NCBI RefSeq assembly: GCF_009498035.1
Contig: NZ_CP034550.1
Span: 124,001 to 188,000, forward strand
DNA from: Saccharothrix syringae
GTDB taxonomy: Bacteria > Actinomycetota > Actinomycetes > Mycobacteriales > Pseudonocardiaceae
Length of the DNA: 64,000 nt
Direction: 5' to 3'
Shown here: piece after piece, positions 7,827 to 19,131 of the stretch
How positions within the stretch are numbered: position 1 is the stretch's first letter
Layout: each line of letters opens with the position of its first letter
Position numbers and translations under genes: made by a program
The notes under the pieces: model-generated
What the model was told of the DNA's origin: nothing
Seen by the model: only the letters and a program-made list of their open reading frames with translations
The model's database searches: none

Positions 7827-8480
7827 ATGACTGAGAACGACAACACCGGGAACGCCCCGACGCCGGGGCCGGCCGGAACCGACCGGCCGCAGGCGCCGGG
7901 CGGTGGCGCGGCGCCGCCGCCGTACGTGCCCGCGCCGGCACCCGGGGCACCGCAGCAGGTCGGCCGCGGCAAGGTCCGCAGCCAGGAGCCGGGGCGCACC
8001 AGGCCGCGCCCGGCCACCGTGGCCGAGCAGCGCGCGCGTGCCCTGGCCATCCAGCAGGAGCGCGACGCCGAGGCGGCCCGCGAGGCCGAGGAGAAGCGGC
8101 GCAAGAAGCTGCGCAAGCGCCTGCTCATCGGCGGTGGCGTGGCCGTCGGCGTGGTCGGTGTGGTGGCCATCTGGTACGCCGTGGCCAGCCCCGACGAGGT
8201 CGACGCCCAGTGCACCATGGACGGTGTCGTGGTCGACGACGACTACTGCGACGACAACTACGTTCGCAGCCACGGCGGCTACTCCAGCGGCGGCTTCTTC
8301 TACATCGGGGGCAACTCCTACCGCTACCACTACGGCGGGCCCAGCACGCCGGTCGGCCAGAAGGTCTCCGGCGGCAGCTACACCCTGCCCAAGGGCGCGA
8401 ACGTCAGCACGTCCTCGGGCAAGGTGATCCAGCGCGGCGGCTTCGGCGTCTCCGGCGGCAGCAAGAGCGGGAGCAGCTGA
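7827..8480 (+). CDS. YgiB/YjfM-like (DUF1190-type) membrane protein
   Basis: 217 aa. A Pro/Ala-rich N-terminus and a charged Arg/Glu/Lys-rich stretch (about 60-105) lead into one transmembrane helix (about 107-125). Outside are two Cys residues (CTMDG, DYCDDNY) and a Gly/Ser/Tyr-rich tail ending RGGFGVSGGS, like DUF1190 proteins YgiB and YjfM. The start ATG 7827 has GGGAG at 7816-7820. The stop abuts the start of the glutathionylspermidine-synthase-like gene; that gene pair is also adjacent in E. coli ygiBC, which supports the weak sequence assignment. Confidence 0.62.
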   Translation: MTENDNTGNAPTPGPAGTDRPQAPGGGAAPPPYVPAPAPGAPQQVGRGKVRSQEPGRTRPRPATVAEQRARALAIQQERDAEAAREAEEKRRKKLRKRLLIGGGVAVGVVGVVAIWYAVASPDEVDAQCTMDGVVVDDDYCDDNYVRSHGGYSSGGFFYIGGNSYRYHYGGPSTPVGQKVSGGSYTLPKGANVSTSSGKVIQRGGFGVSGGSKSGSS

Positions 8481-9644
8481 GTGCGCCGGGAGACCTCCAC
8501 CCCCCGACCGAACTGGCAGCGCACCGTCTCCGACCAGGGCCTGGTGTTCGGCGCGCCCGGCAGGAACGCCGACGGCAGCCCCCGGCCGTACTGGGACGAG
8601 TCCGCGCACTACGTGTTCGACATGAGCGAGGTCCTGTCCCTGGAGGCGGACGTCGAGCTGCTGCACGGCATGTGCCTGGAGGCCGTCGACAACGTCGTGC
8701 TCACCGAGCGCTACCGGGACTTCGGCATCGCCGAGTGGCTGTGGCCCGCGATCGCCGAGTCGTGGAAGCGCCGCGACCCGCACGTCTACGGGCGGTTCGA
8801 CCTGCGCTACGACGGCGGCGGCCCGGCCAAGCTGCTGGAGTACAACGCCGACACGCCCACCTCCCTGCTGGAGGCGTCGGTGGTCCAGTGGAACTGGAAG
8901 ACCGACCTGTTCCCCGACGACGACCAGTGGAACTCCGTGCACGAGAAGCTGGTGGAGCGCTGGGCGGAGATCGGCTCCCGGCTGCCGTCCAACGAGGTGC
9001 ACTTCACCTGGTCCGGCGCGGAGCCCTCGGGCGAGGACCACGTCACCGTGGCCTACCTGCAGGAGACCGCGGCCGAGGCGGGCATGGACACCGTGGGCCT
9101 GGCCATCGAGGAGATCGGCTGGGACCCGGTGCTCAACCGGTTCGTCGACCTCGAAGAGGCCCCGATGGGCACGGTGGTGAAGCTCTACCCGTGGGAGTGG
9201 GTGGTCGAGGAGGAGTTCGGCCGCCACGCCGTGGCCGGCCTGCCCACCACCCTGTGGCTCGAACCGCTGTGGAAGATGCTGCTGTCGAACAAGGCGCTGC
9301 TGGCGGTGCTGTGGGAGATGTACCCCGGCCACCCCAACCTCCTGCCCGCGTTCCTGGACGACCCCGGTCTCCTCACGGAGTACGTGCGCAAGCCGCGGCT
9401 GGGTCGGGAGGGCGCCAACATCCAGATCGTCGCCCCCGGCTACGAGACCAGCACCGGCGGGGTCTACGGCAAGGAGGGCTTCGTCTACCAGCTGTTCGAC
9501 CCGCTGCCCGAGTTCGACGGCTACCGGCCGGCGCTGGGCGCCTGGGTCGTGGGCGACGCCTCGGCGGGCCTGGGCATCCGCGAGACCGTCGGCCTGGTCA
9601 CCGACGACGGCGCGACGTTCGTGCCGCACCGGGTCGTGGGGTGA
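8481..9644 (+). CDS. Glutathionylspermidine synthase-like ATP-grasp protein (YgiC/YjfC)
   Basis: 387 aa. Sequence features of the family are the FDLRYDGGGPAKLLEYNADTP region near residue 110-130, EEAPMGTVVKLYPWEW, and the C-terminal ATP-grasp part with YVRKPRLGREGANI. It covers only the synthetase half; the amidase half of E. coli Gss is absent. The family ligates amino groups to peptides or glutathione-like thiols, but actinobacteria generally use mycothiol, so the true substrate is unknown. GTG 8481 follows the upstream stop directly. Confidence 0.88.
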   Translation: MRRETSTPRPNWQRTVSDQGLVFGAPGRNADGSPRPYWDESAHYVFDMSEVLSLEADVELLHGMCLEAVDNVVLTERYRDFGIAEWLWPAIAESWKRRDPHVYGRFDLRYDGGGPAKLLEYNADTPTSLLEASVVQWNWKTDLFPDDDQWNSVHEKLVERWAEIGSRLPSNEVHFTWSGAEPSGEDHVTVAYLQETAAEAGMDTVGLAIEEIGWDPVLNRFVDLEEAPMGTVVKLYPWEWVVEEEFGRHAVAGLPTTLWLEPLWKMLLSNKALLAVLWEMYPGHPNLLPAFLDDPGLLTEYVRKPRLGREGANIQIVAPGYETSTGGVYGKEGFVYQLFDPLPEFDGYRPALGAWVVGDASAGLGIRETVGLVTDDGATFVPHRVVG

Positions 9645-9726
9645 GCGCACGCCCGGCCCGACCCACTCCGTCACCGGCTCCTTCACCGGCGGCGCACACC
9701 CCCAACCCGCACCCCCTGGAGGATCA

Positions 9727-10179
9727 GTGATCACCAACCTCGCGTTGGACCCCGGCTTCGGCAGCAGCATCGGCCAGGGCGTCGGCGCCATCGCGCTCTA
9801 CGCCGTCGTCGGCCTGCTGCTGATGGTCTTCGGCTTCTACGCGATCGACTGGACCACGCCGGGCAAGCTCAGCACCCTGGTGCGCGACGGCCACCCGAAC
9901 GCGGTCATCGTGACCTCGGCCGGCCTGGTCAGCATGGCCATGATCGTCGTGGTGGCGATCTACAGCTCGGCGGGCAAGCTGGACGAGGGCCTGCTGTCGG
10001 CGCTGATCTTCGGCCTGGTCGGCATCGTGGTCCAGGTGCTCGCGGTGCGGCTGCTGGAGTGGGTGACCCGGCTCGACATCGGCGCCCTGATCCAGTCCGA
10101 CCGGTTCGCCCCGGCCAGCGTCGTGGTCGCCGCCGCGCACGTCGCGCTGGGCCTCGTGGTCGCCGTCGCGATCTCCTGA
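9727..10179 (+). CDS. DUF350 family membrane protein
   Basis: 150 aa with four predicted transmembrane helices (about 16-38, 56-78, 84-108, 128-148). The pattern GVGAIALYAVVG and the central DEGLLSALIFGLVG match DUF350 (YjfL) proteins. GTG 9727 has a strong GGAGGAT ribosome-binding site ending 3-5 nt before it. DUF350 with a glutathionylspermidine-synthase-like gene is a known pairing (yjfL/yjfC), so the three genes here probably form one envelope-related operon. Its function is not established. Confidence 0.85.
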   Translation: MITNLALDPGFGSSIGQGVGAIALYAVVGLLLMVFGFYAIDWTTPGKLSTLVRDGHPNAVIVTSAGLVSMAMIVVVAIYSSAGKLDEGLLSALIFGLVGIVVQVLAVRLLEWVTRLDIGALIQSDRFAPASVVVAAAHVALGLVVAVAIS

Positions 10180-10216
10180 CCGGTGCCGCCGGCCGGACGC
10201 CTGCCCGCAGCCGTGG

Positions 10217-10253
10217 AAAAGCCCTCCCGAATTGGAATATCGGGAGGGCTTTT
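10217..10253 (+). terminator. Intrinsic terminator of the DUF350 operon
   Basis: A 14-bp perfect stem, AAAAGCCCTCCCGA (10217-10230) with TCGGGAGGGCTTTT (10240-10253), around a 9-nt loop, ending in TTTT. One of the clearest terminators in the window. Confidence 0.9.
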
Positions 10254-10381
10254 CGGTACTTTCACGTGCTGGATTCACGGGGGGCGACCCGTTTCGCGGT
10301 AACCCCCTCCCGGTGACCGGAACAGGGCTAGGGTCGAACGGTCAACCGCCCCGGGTCGAGCGCCGCACAGGGAGGAAGCCC

Positions 10382-11119
10382 GTGCCCAACATCCACGTCC
10401 TGCGCACGGAACTGGACCGGACGATCAGCGGCCTGCGCGAATCCGTGCGCGACAAAGGCGTGGTCCCGACCGCCCGCCGGGTCGCCGCGGTGGCGGCCGG
10501 CCAGGTGGCGTTCCCGATGACCAGGGTCGTGCGGCGCGACGAGCGCTTCGGCTTCCTCGGCGAGGAGCTGCCGTACACCTTCCTCCGCTACAACAACGCG
10601 TTCCTCAACGAGCGGGCCGTGGAGATCTCGATCGCCCGCTGGTTCCTGTCCCACCGGCGCGGCCGGGTGCTGGAGGTCGGCAACGTGCTCGCGCACTACG
10701 GCTTCCGGGCGCACGCGGTGGTCGACAAGTACGAGGTCGTCCCCGGTGTGCTCAACGCCGACGTCGTCGACTACCGGCCGGCCGAGCCGTTCGACTCGGT
10801 CGTGGCGATCTCCACCCTGGAGCACGTGGGCTGGGACGAGAGCCCCCGCGAGCCGGACAAGGTGTTCCGGGCGATCGAGAACGTCAGGAACTGCGCCGCG
10901 CCCGAGGGGCGCGTGCTGGTGACCATGCCGATCGGGCACAACCAGGCCCTCGACGCCGGGCTGCGCGACGGCCGGGTGGCGTTCCCGCGCGAGAGCTGGC
11001 TGGTGCGCGACAGCCGGCGCAACGAGTGGCGCGAGACCACGGCGGACGAGGCCCTGACCAAGCGGTACGGGCACCCCTACACCGGCGCGAACGGCCTGTA
11101 CGTCGGCATGGTGCTCTGA
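10382..11119 (+). CDS. SAM-dependent methyltransferase-like protein
   Basis: 245 aa. A class I methyltransferase motif I appears in degenerate form (RVLEVGNVLAHYG, about 93-105), followed by an acidic motif and VVAISTLEHVGWDE, a typical post-II region. The start is GTG 10382 with GGAGGAAG at 10371-10378; TAGGGT at about 10329 may be its -10. It resembles methyltransferases found in polysaccharide clusters, and a glycosyltransferase gene converges on it. The acceptor is unknown. Confidence 0.72.
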   Translation: MPNIHVLRTELDRTISGLRESVRDKGVVPTARRVAAVAAGQVAFPMTRVVRRDERFGFLGEELPYTFLRYNNAFLNERAVEISIARWFLSHRRGRVLEVGNVLAHYGFRAHAVVDKYEVVPGVLNADVVDYRPAEPFDSVVAISTLEHVGWDESPREPDKVFRAIENVRNCAAPEGRVLVTMPIGHNQALDAGLRDGRVAFPRESWLVRDSRRNEWRETTADEALTKRYGHPYTGANGLYVGMVL

Positions 11120-11144
11120 GGACGACCCGACGGGCCCGCCGCGC

Positions 11145-12305
11145 TCACCGCCGGGCGGCGGCGGCTCCGGCCAGCCGGTCCAGGATCTGCAGGGCACTGG
11201 CCCGGACGGTGTGGGTCCGGCTCACCCGCAGGTACCAGTCGTGGGTCGACTTGCGCATCGCCTCGCCGGCCGAGACCACGTCCACGATCGCCGCGCCCAG
11301 CTCCGCGGGGTCGGTCGTCCGGGCCACCAGCCCGTTGACGCCCGGCTCGACCAGCTCGGTGGACGAGTTGTCGGCGCCCTCCACCAGCACGACCGGCGTG
11401 CCGACCGCGCACGACTCGACCACGACCAGGCCGTAGCCCTCCCGCTGCGACGGGTTGACCAGGACCGCCGCCGTGCGGATGCCCTCGTCCAGCTCCTCCT
11501 GGTCGACGAAGCCGGGGGTGCGGACGACGTCGCCCAGGCCGAGGCGCTCGACCTCGGCGAGCACGGCGGCGCGGCCGGCGCCGTCGCCGAAGATGGTGGC
11601 CTCCAGGTCGGGGACCTGCTTGCGGGCCTCGGCGACGGCCGCCGGGATGGTCTCGACCCGCTTGTCCGCGATGTGCCTGCCGACGAAGACCACGCGCGGG
11701 GGCGAGGTGACCGCCGTGTTCGGCTCCACGTCCTCGCGCGGCTCGATCAGGCCGGGGCTGACGACCGGCTCGCCGCGCAGCCCGGCGGCCCTGAGCCGGC
11801 CGGCGTGGAGCCGCGAGTGGCACGACGCGGTGGGGCTGAGCTTCACGGCGAGCCACTGGAGCGCGTTGGCCACCCGGCCGACGACCGGGCCGGCGTAGGC
11901 GCGCCACTGGTCCGGGCGCCACACCTCCAGCCAGTCGACGTCGATCGCGACGCCCGAGCCCAGCAGCGCGGCGCGCACGGCGGGCACGTTGGTGCTCGGC
12001 ACGGCGCACACCAGCACCGCGTCGTACCTGTTCCGGTTGGCCAGCAGGTGCCCGGCCAGGCCGCGGGCGTAGCGCAGGGCGGGGCCGAGGGTGCGCACGC
12101 CGTTCTCGTCGTAGAGGTCGCGGTCCCGGCTGACCGCGATGACCTCGATGCCCTCGATCACCGGCGGCTCGTCCCACTGCAGGCGGGTCAGGTAGGTGAC
12201 CTCGTGGCCCTCGGCGACGAACGCCTCGGCGAAGCCCCGGTACAGGCGTTCGCCGCCGCCCTTGGTCCAGGGGAACAGGCAGTCGAAGGCGATGGCGATG
12301 CGCAC
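11145..12305 (-). CDS. GT4-family glycosyltransferase
   Basis: 386 aa with a GT-B fold. The N-terminal acceptor domain begins RIAIAFDCLFPWTKGGGERLY. The donor-binding C-terminal half has VVFVGRHIADKR and the EX7E-like element SQREGYGLVVVES typical of GT4 retaining enzymes that use nucleotide sugars. The GTG start at 12305 has AGAGGAG 6 nt upstream, which fixes it over an upstream in-frame ATG. Probably cytosolic or membrane-associated; the sugar is unknown. Confidence 0.85.
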   Translation of the reverse strand: MRIAIAFDCLFPWTKGGGERLYRGFAEAFVAEGHEVTYLTRLQWDEPPVIEGIEVIAVSRDRDLYDENGVRTLGPALRYARGLAGHLLANRNRYDAVLVCAVPSTNVPAVRAALLGSGVAIDVDWLEVWRPDQWRAYAGPVVGRVANALQWLAVKLSPTASCHSRLHAGRLRAAGLRGEPVVSPGLIEPREDVEPNTAVTSPPRVVFVGRHIADKRVETIPAAVAEARKQVPDLEATIFGDGAGRAAVLAEVERLGLGDVVRTPGFVDQEELDEGIRTAAVLVNPSQREGYGLVVVESCAVGTPVVLVEGADNSSTELVEPGVNGLVARTTDPAELGAAIVDVVSAGEAMRKSTHDWYLRVSRTHTVRASALQILDRLAGAAAARR

Positions 12306-12404
12306 TGGCGCTCCTCTTGATCGCATTTCGGAGTGGTGCTGCCGACTCGCCGGATCGGCGGTCGGGTGGCGGCATTGCACAGACGGGAAACCGTACTCGG
12401 CTGT

Positions 12405-12456
12405 TGTAACGCAAATGAGTCGCGTGGATGTCCGCGACCGGGAGTTGCGCGTTACA
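12405..12456. promoter_or_regulatory. Nested inverted repeat between a glycosyltransferase gene and serS
   Basis: Outer arms TGTAACGCAA (12405-12414) and TTGCGCGTTACA (12445-12456) pair apart from a two-base insertion. Inner arms GTCGCG (12419-12424) and CGCGAC (12433-12438) pair perfectly. It could be a two-site operator or a cruciform. Confidence 0.45.
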
Positions 12457-12705
12457 TTCACGCGAAAGGGTTAAGCTGATTGTCTTTCTGCCCGTTCGGG
12501 CAGGGTTTGTCCCGCGCTGTGTTTTCGGTTGGGTGAAAAGTCGTTTCCGCCGGATCTTTCACCGGTGGTCCGATCACCGGCAACCGGTCGTTTCCGCCGG
12601 GGTGCACCGGCGGCGCGCCGCGGGCCGCGCGAACACGGCCGCGAGCGGCGTGGACCCGGGTCGGGCCGAGCCGCACCGCCCCGGAAACGGCTGGGTGACG
12701 GGTAC

Positions 12706-12711
12706 TACCCT
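12706..12711 (+). promoter_or_regulatory. Putative leaderless -10 of serS
   Basis: TACCCT ends 7 nt before GTG 12719. The ten bases ACTACCCTGA are shared with the glf promoter at 30311-30319, and neither gene has a Shine-Dalgarno sequence. Confidence 0.55.
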
Positions 12712-12718
12712 GACCGGT

Positions 12719-13969
12719 GTGATTGACCTCAAGGCACTGCGCGAGAACCCGGAAGCCGTCCGCGCGTCGCAACGCGCGCGCGGCGAGGACGAAGCCGTGG
12801 TCGACGCGCTGCTGTCCGCCGACGAGCGCCGCCGGGCCGCCATCGCCCGCGCCGACGCGCTGCGCGGCGAGCAGAAGGCGTTCGGCAAGCAGGTCGGCCG
12901 GGCCAGGGGCGAGGAGCGCGACGCGCTGCTGGCCAAGGGCAAGGAGCTGGCCGCCGAGGTCAAGGCCGCCGAGGTCGAGCAGTCCGCCGCCGAGGCCGAG
13001 CTGGCCGAGCTGCACCGCGCCGTGCCGAACGTGGTCCACCCGGACGCCCCGCACGGCGGCGAGGACGACTACGTGGTGGTCAAGCACGTCGGGGAGCCGC
13101 GCGCGTTCGACTTCGAGCCGCTGGACCACCTCGACCTGGGCACCCGGCTCGGCGCGATCGACATGGAGCGCGGCGCGAAGGTGTCGGGCTCGCGCTTCTA
13201 CTTCCTGACCGGCGTCGGCGCGCAGCTGGAGCTGGCGCTGCTGAACCTGGCCGTCGCCCAGGCCACCGCCGCCGGCTTCACGCTGATGACCACGCCGACG
13301 CTGGTGCGGCCGGAGATCATGGGCGGCACCGGGTTCCTCGGCGCGCACGCGAGCGAGGTCTACCGCCTGGAGGCCGACGACCTGTACCTGGTCGGCACCT
13401 CGGAGGTCCCGCTGGCGGGCTACCACGCCGACGAGATCCTGGACGGCCCGAAGCGCTACGCGGGCTGGTCGTCGTGCTACCGCCGCGAGGCCGGCTCGTA
13501 CGGCAAGGACACCCGCGGCATCATCCGCGTGCACCAGTTCAACAAGGTCGAGATGTTCTCCTACGTCGCGCCGGAGGACGCCGAGGCCGAGCACGCCCGG
13601 CTGCTGGCCTGGGAGGAGGAGATGCTGGCCAAGGTCGAGGTCCCGTACCGGGTCATCGACACCGCGGCCGGCGACCTGGGCAGCAGCGCGGCCCGCAAGT
13701 TCGACTGCGAGGCGTGGATCCCGAGCCAGCGGGCGTACCGGGAGCTGACCTCCACCTCGAACTGCACCACCTTCCAGGCGCGCCGGCTCAACATCCGCCA
13801 CCGCGACGAGAACGGCAGGCCGCAGGTCGCCGCCACGCTCAACGGCACCCTGGCCACCACCCGCTGGCTCGTGGCGATCCTGGAGAACCACCAGCAGGCC
13901 GACGGCTCGGTCGTCGTCCCGCGGGCGCTGCGCCCGTTCGTCGGCAGGGACGTCCTCACGCCCGCCTGA
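12719..13969 (+). CDS. serS: Seryl-tRNA synthetase
   Basis: 416 aa, the usual length. It charges tRNA-Ser with serine; two of its substrate tRNAs lie in this window. An N-terminal long coiled-coil arm spans about 28-100. The class II core has motif 1 around [12 protein letters not shown], motif 2 [12 protein letters not shown] and motif 3 [21 protein letters not shown] 12719 starts the conserved [11 protein letters not shown]. It converges on the L-2-hydroxyglutarate oxidase-like gene with only 3 bp between stops. Confidence 0.97.
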   Translation: MIDLKALRENPEAVRASQRARGEDEAVVDALLSADERRRAAIARADALRGEQKAFGKQVGRARGEERDALLAKGKELAAEVKAAEVEQSAAEAELAELHRAVPNVVHPDAPHGGEDDYVVVKHVGEPRAFDFEPLDHLDLGTRLGAIDMERGAKVSGSRFYFLTGVGAQLELALLNLAVAQATAAGFTLMTTPTLVRPEIMGGTGFLGAHASEVYRLEADDLYLVGTSEVPLAGYHADEILDGPKRYAGWSSCYRREAGSYGKDTRGIIRVHQFNKVEMFSYVAPEDAEAEHARLLAWEEEMLAKVEVPYRVIDTAAGDLGSSAARKFDCEAWIPSQRAYRELTSTSNCTTFQARRLNIRHRDENGRPQVAATLNGTLATTRWLVAILENHQQADGSVVVPRALRPFVGRDVLTPA

Positions 13970-13972
13970 CGG

Positions 13973-15160
13973 TCAGGACCAGCTCAGCTCCACCTCGCCC
14001 GCCACGTGCCGGCCGATCTCCAGGGCGGAGGTCGCGGCGGGCGAGGGCGCGTTGAGCACGTGCACCTGCCGCGGCGCGGTGTCGATCAGGAAGTCGTCCA
14101 CCAGCGACCCGTCCGGGCGCATCGCCTGCGCCCGGACCCCCGCCGAGGCGGGCACCAGGTCGTCCTCGGTGACGGCGGGCACCAGCCGGGCCAGGCTCGC
14201 CGCGAAGCGCCGCCGCGACAGCGAGCGCAGCACCTCGTCCACGCCGGTCCGGGCGAACCGGCGGGCCAGCCGCCACGTGCCGGGGAACCGGGCCACGTCG
14301 AACACGTCGGACGCGGAGAAGTCGCGCCACCGGTAGCCCTCGCGGCGCAGCGCGAGCACCGCGTTCGGGCCCGCGTGCACGCTGCCGTCGAGCATGCGGG
14401 TCAGGTGCACGCCCAGGAACGGCAGCGCCGGGTCGGGCACCGGGTAGATCAGCCCGCGCACCAGGTGCCGCCGGTCGTGCCGCAGCTCGTGGTACTCGCC
14501 CCGGAACGGCACGATCGCCGCCGACGGCGTGACGCCGGCCAGCCGCGCGATCCGGTCGCTGTGCAGCCCCGCGCAGTTGACCAGCGCGTCCGCCCGCACC
14601 ACGCCGCCCGGCGTGGCCACCTCGACCCCGCCGCCGGTGCGGGCGCGCCGGATGCCCAGCGCGGGCGAGTGCAGGCGCAGGTCGTGCCCGCTCAGCTCGC
14701 GCACCAGGGCCGCGCACACGGCCGGGAAGTCGATGATGCCGGTGCTCTCCACCCGCAGCGCCGCCACCGCCGCGACCTCGGGTTCGTAGGAGCGCGCCTC
14801 GTCGGGCCCGATCCGCCGCGCCGGCACGCCGTTGGCCGCCGCCCGCTCGGCCAGCGCCTCCAGGCGGGGCAGCTCGTCGGCCGAGGTGGCGACGACGAGC
14901 TTGCCGCACACCTCCACCGGCACGCCGTGCTCGCGCGCGTACGCGACGATCGAGGCGTTGCCGGCCACCGACATGCGCGCCTTCAGCGACCCCGGCTTGT
15001 AGTACAGGCCCGCGTGCACCACGTTGCTGTTGTGCCCGGTCTGGTGGGCCGCCCAGTGCGGTTCCTTCTCCAGCACCACCACGTCGTGCCCGCGCCGCGC
15101 CAGCTCCCGCGCCGTCGCCAGGCCGACGATCCCACCACCGATCACCACGACTCGTCGCAC
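13973..15160 (-). CDS. lhgO: L-2-hydroxyglutarate oxidase-like FAD enzyme
   Basis: 395 aa. An N-terminal FAD-binding dinucleotide fold (VVVIGGGIVGLATARELARRG) is followed by HQTGHNSNVVHAGLYYKPGS, a signature of LhgO/L2HGDH enzymes. FRGEYHEL and PDPALPFLGVHLTR also match. The family oxidises L-2-hydroxyglutarate to 2-oxoglutarate. GTG 15160 lies 11 nt after the stop of the upstream glycosyltransferase, so it may be transcribed with it; a -10-like TAGAGT overlapping that stop offers a separate leaderless start. Confidence 0.88.
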   Translation of the reverse strand: MRRVVVIGGGIVGLATARELARRGHDVVVLEKEPHWAAHQTGHNSNVVHAGLYYKPGSLKARMSVAGNASIVAYAREHGVPVEVCGKLVVATSADELPRLEALAERAAANGVPARRIGPDEARSYEPEVAAVAALRVESTGIIDFPAVCAALVRELSGHDLRLHSPALGIRRARTGGGVEVATPGGVVRADALVNCAGLHSDRIARLAGVTPSAAIVPFRGEYHELRHDRRHLVRGLIYPVPDPALPFLGVHLTRMLDGSVHAGPNAVLALRREGYRWRDFSASDVFDVARFPGTWRLARRFARTGVDEVLRSLSRRRFAASLARLVPAVTEDDLVPASAGVRAQAMRPDGSLVDDFLIDTAPRQVHVLNAPSPAATSALEIGRHVAGEVELSWS

Positions 15161-15168
15161 AGGCGCAG

Positions 15169-15174
15169 ACTCTA
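15169..15174 (-). promoter_or_regulatory. Possible leaderless -10 of lhgO overlapping an upstream stop codon
   Basis: TAGAGT on the minus strand ends 8 nt before GTG 15160. Its first three bases are the stop codon of the glycosyltransferase gene, so the match may be chance within an operon. Confidence 0.3.
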
Positions 15175-16308
15175 ACCCGGCGTTCCGGCGGCCGACTCCC
15201 GCGGGCGCGACCCGGCCACCCGGCGGTAGACCTCGGCGGTGGCGTCCGCGCTGCGCCGCCAGGTGAAGGTCGCGGCACGCCTGCGCCCGGCCGCCGCCAT
15301 CGCGGCCCGCGCGCCCGGGTCGCCGACGACCCGGCGGACCGCGGCGGCGATGGCGGCGGGGTCGCGCGGGTCGAAGTACGCCATGTCGTCGCCGCCGACC
15401 TCGCGCAGCACCGGGATGTCCGAGCCGACCACCGGGCAGCCGCGCGCCATCGCCTCCAGCACCGGCAGCCCGAAACCCTCGAACAGGGTCGGGAACGCGT
15501 ACGCGCTCGCCCCGTCGTAGAGGGCGGCCAGCTCCTCGGGGCTCACCCACTCGCGCAGCTCGACGTCACCGCCCAGGTCCAGGCGCTCCACCACCGGCCG
15601 CAGCGGGTCGTCGCCGTGGCTGCCGGTGACGACCAGCCTCGGGCGCTCGGCGGCCGGGATGAGCGCCCACGCCTCCAGCAGCCGGTCGAAGTTCTTGTGC
15701 GGCATCCGGTTGCCGCCGGTCAGCACGTACGGCCGCCCGGCGGGCGCGGCGGGCGCGGTGTCGACCACCCGGTCGACGCCGTTGTGGACGACGTCGATGT
15801 CGGCCGTCGGCCGGCCCAGCAGCTCGTGCACGTCCGCGGCGGTGGCGTGGCTGACGACGACGACCCGGTTCGCCGTCCGCACCGCCGCCCTGGTCAGCAC
15901 CTGCACGCCGCGCGCCTGGCGCCGCCCGCCGGGCACCCACTCCGGGTGCCGGATCGCCTGGACGTCGTGCACCGTGACCACCGTCGGCAGCAGCCGCACC
16001 AGCGGCGCGAAGTTCGTCGGGCAGTGCAGCAGGTCCGCGCCGAGGGACCGGGCCCGCGGCCCGACGGCGAACGCCACCGCCGCCGCCCACGCCGCGCGGT
16101 TCTCCCCCGACACGGGCAGCGGCACGACCTCGCCGGGGAACCAGTCCACCGCCCGCCCGGCCAGCTCGCGGTTGCCGATGCCGACGAACCGCAGGTCGTC
16201 GTGCGCGGCGAGGGCCTGGAACAGGCCGCGGGCGTAGCTCTCGGTACCGCCCTTGCGACCGGTGTAGTAGACGAGGTCGACCGCGATGCGGAGTGGCACG
16301 GCGCTCAT
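15172..16308 (-). CDS. GT4-family glycosyltransferase
   Basis: 378 aa, GT-B fold. The N-terminus RIAVDLVYYTGRKGGTESYARGL resembles mannosyltransferase-type GT4 proteins. HDVQAIRHPEW and VVVSHATAADV lie in the acceptor half. YVLTGGNRMPHKN and the EX7E element FPTLFEGFGLPVLEAMA form the donor site. ATG 16308 was chosen; an in-frame GTG 9 nt downstream is possible. It sits 20 nt behind the F420 oxidoreductase gene and 11 nt before lhgO, an odd mix for an operon. The acceptor is unknown. Confidence 0.85.
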   Translation of the reverse strand: MSAVPLRIAVDLVYYTGRKGGTESYARGLFQALAAHDDLRFVGIGNRELAGRAVDWFPGEVVPLPVSGENRAAWAAAVAFAVGPRARSLGADLLHCPTNFAPLVRLLPTVVTVHDVQAIRHPEWVPGGRRQARGVQVLTRAAVRTANRVVVVSHATAADVHELLGRPTADIDVVHNGVDRVVDTAPAAPAGRPYVLTGGNRMPHKNFDRLLEAWALIPAAERPRLVVTGSHGDDPLRPVVERLDLGGDVELREWVSPEELAALYDGASAYAFPTLFEGFGLPVLEAMARGCPVVGSDIPVLREVGGDDMAYFDPRDPAAIAAAVRRVVGDPGARAAMAAAGRRRAATFTWRRSADATAEVYRRVAGSRPRESAAGTPG

Positions 16309-16313
16309 CGTAG

Positions 16314-19076
<2,763 letters not shown>

Positions 19077-19084
19077 ACGGCGAC

Positions 19085-19116
19085 GGCCCCGTCCCCGGGT
19101 CGCCGGGGACGGGGCC
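19085..19116. terminator. Bidirectional terminator hairpin between convergent genes
   Basis: GGCCCCGTCCCC (19085-19096) pairs perfectly with GGGGACGGGGCC (19105-19116), loop of 8 nt. No clear T-run. It lies between galE and the end of the minus-strand operon. Confidence 0.7.
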
Positions 19117-19131
19117 GCGCGGGTCCGCCGG

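Larger units (their letters stand above)
12306..12718. other. 413-bp divergent intergenic region upstream of serS
   Basis: No gene is supported here. It holds a nested inverted repeat at 12405-12456, a 7-bp perfect palindromic hairpin CTGCCCG/CGGGCAG at 12488-12503, a Gly/Arg-rich stretch with no start signals, and the serS promoter at its right edge. No T-box specifier or antiterminator pattern was recognised. Confidence 0.6.

Noticed and set aside
12306..12718. T-box leader for serS
   Set aside because: No specifier loop with a serine codon and no antiterminator TGGN element were found; the gene seems leaderless.
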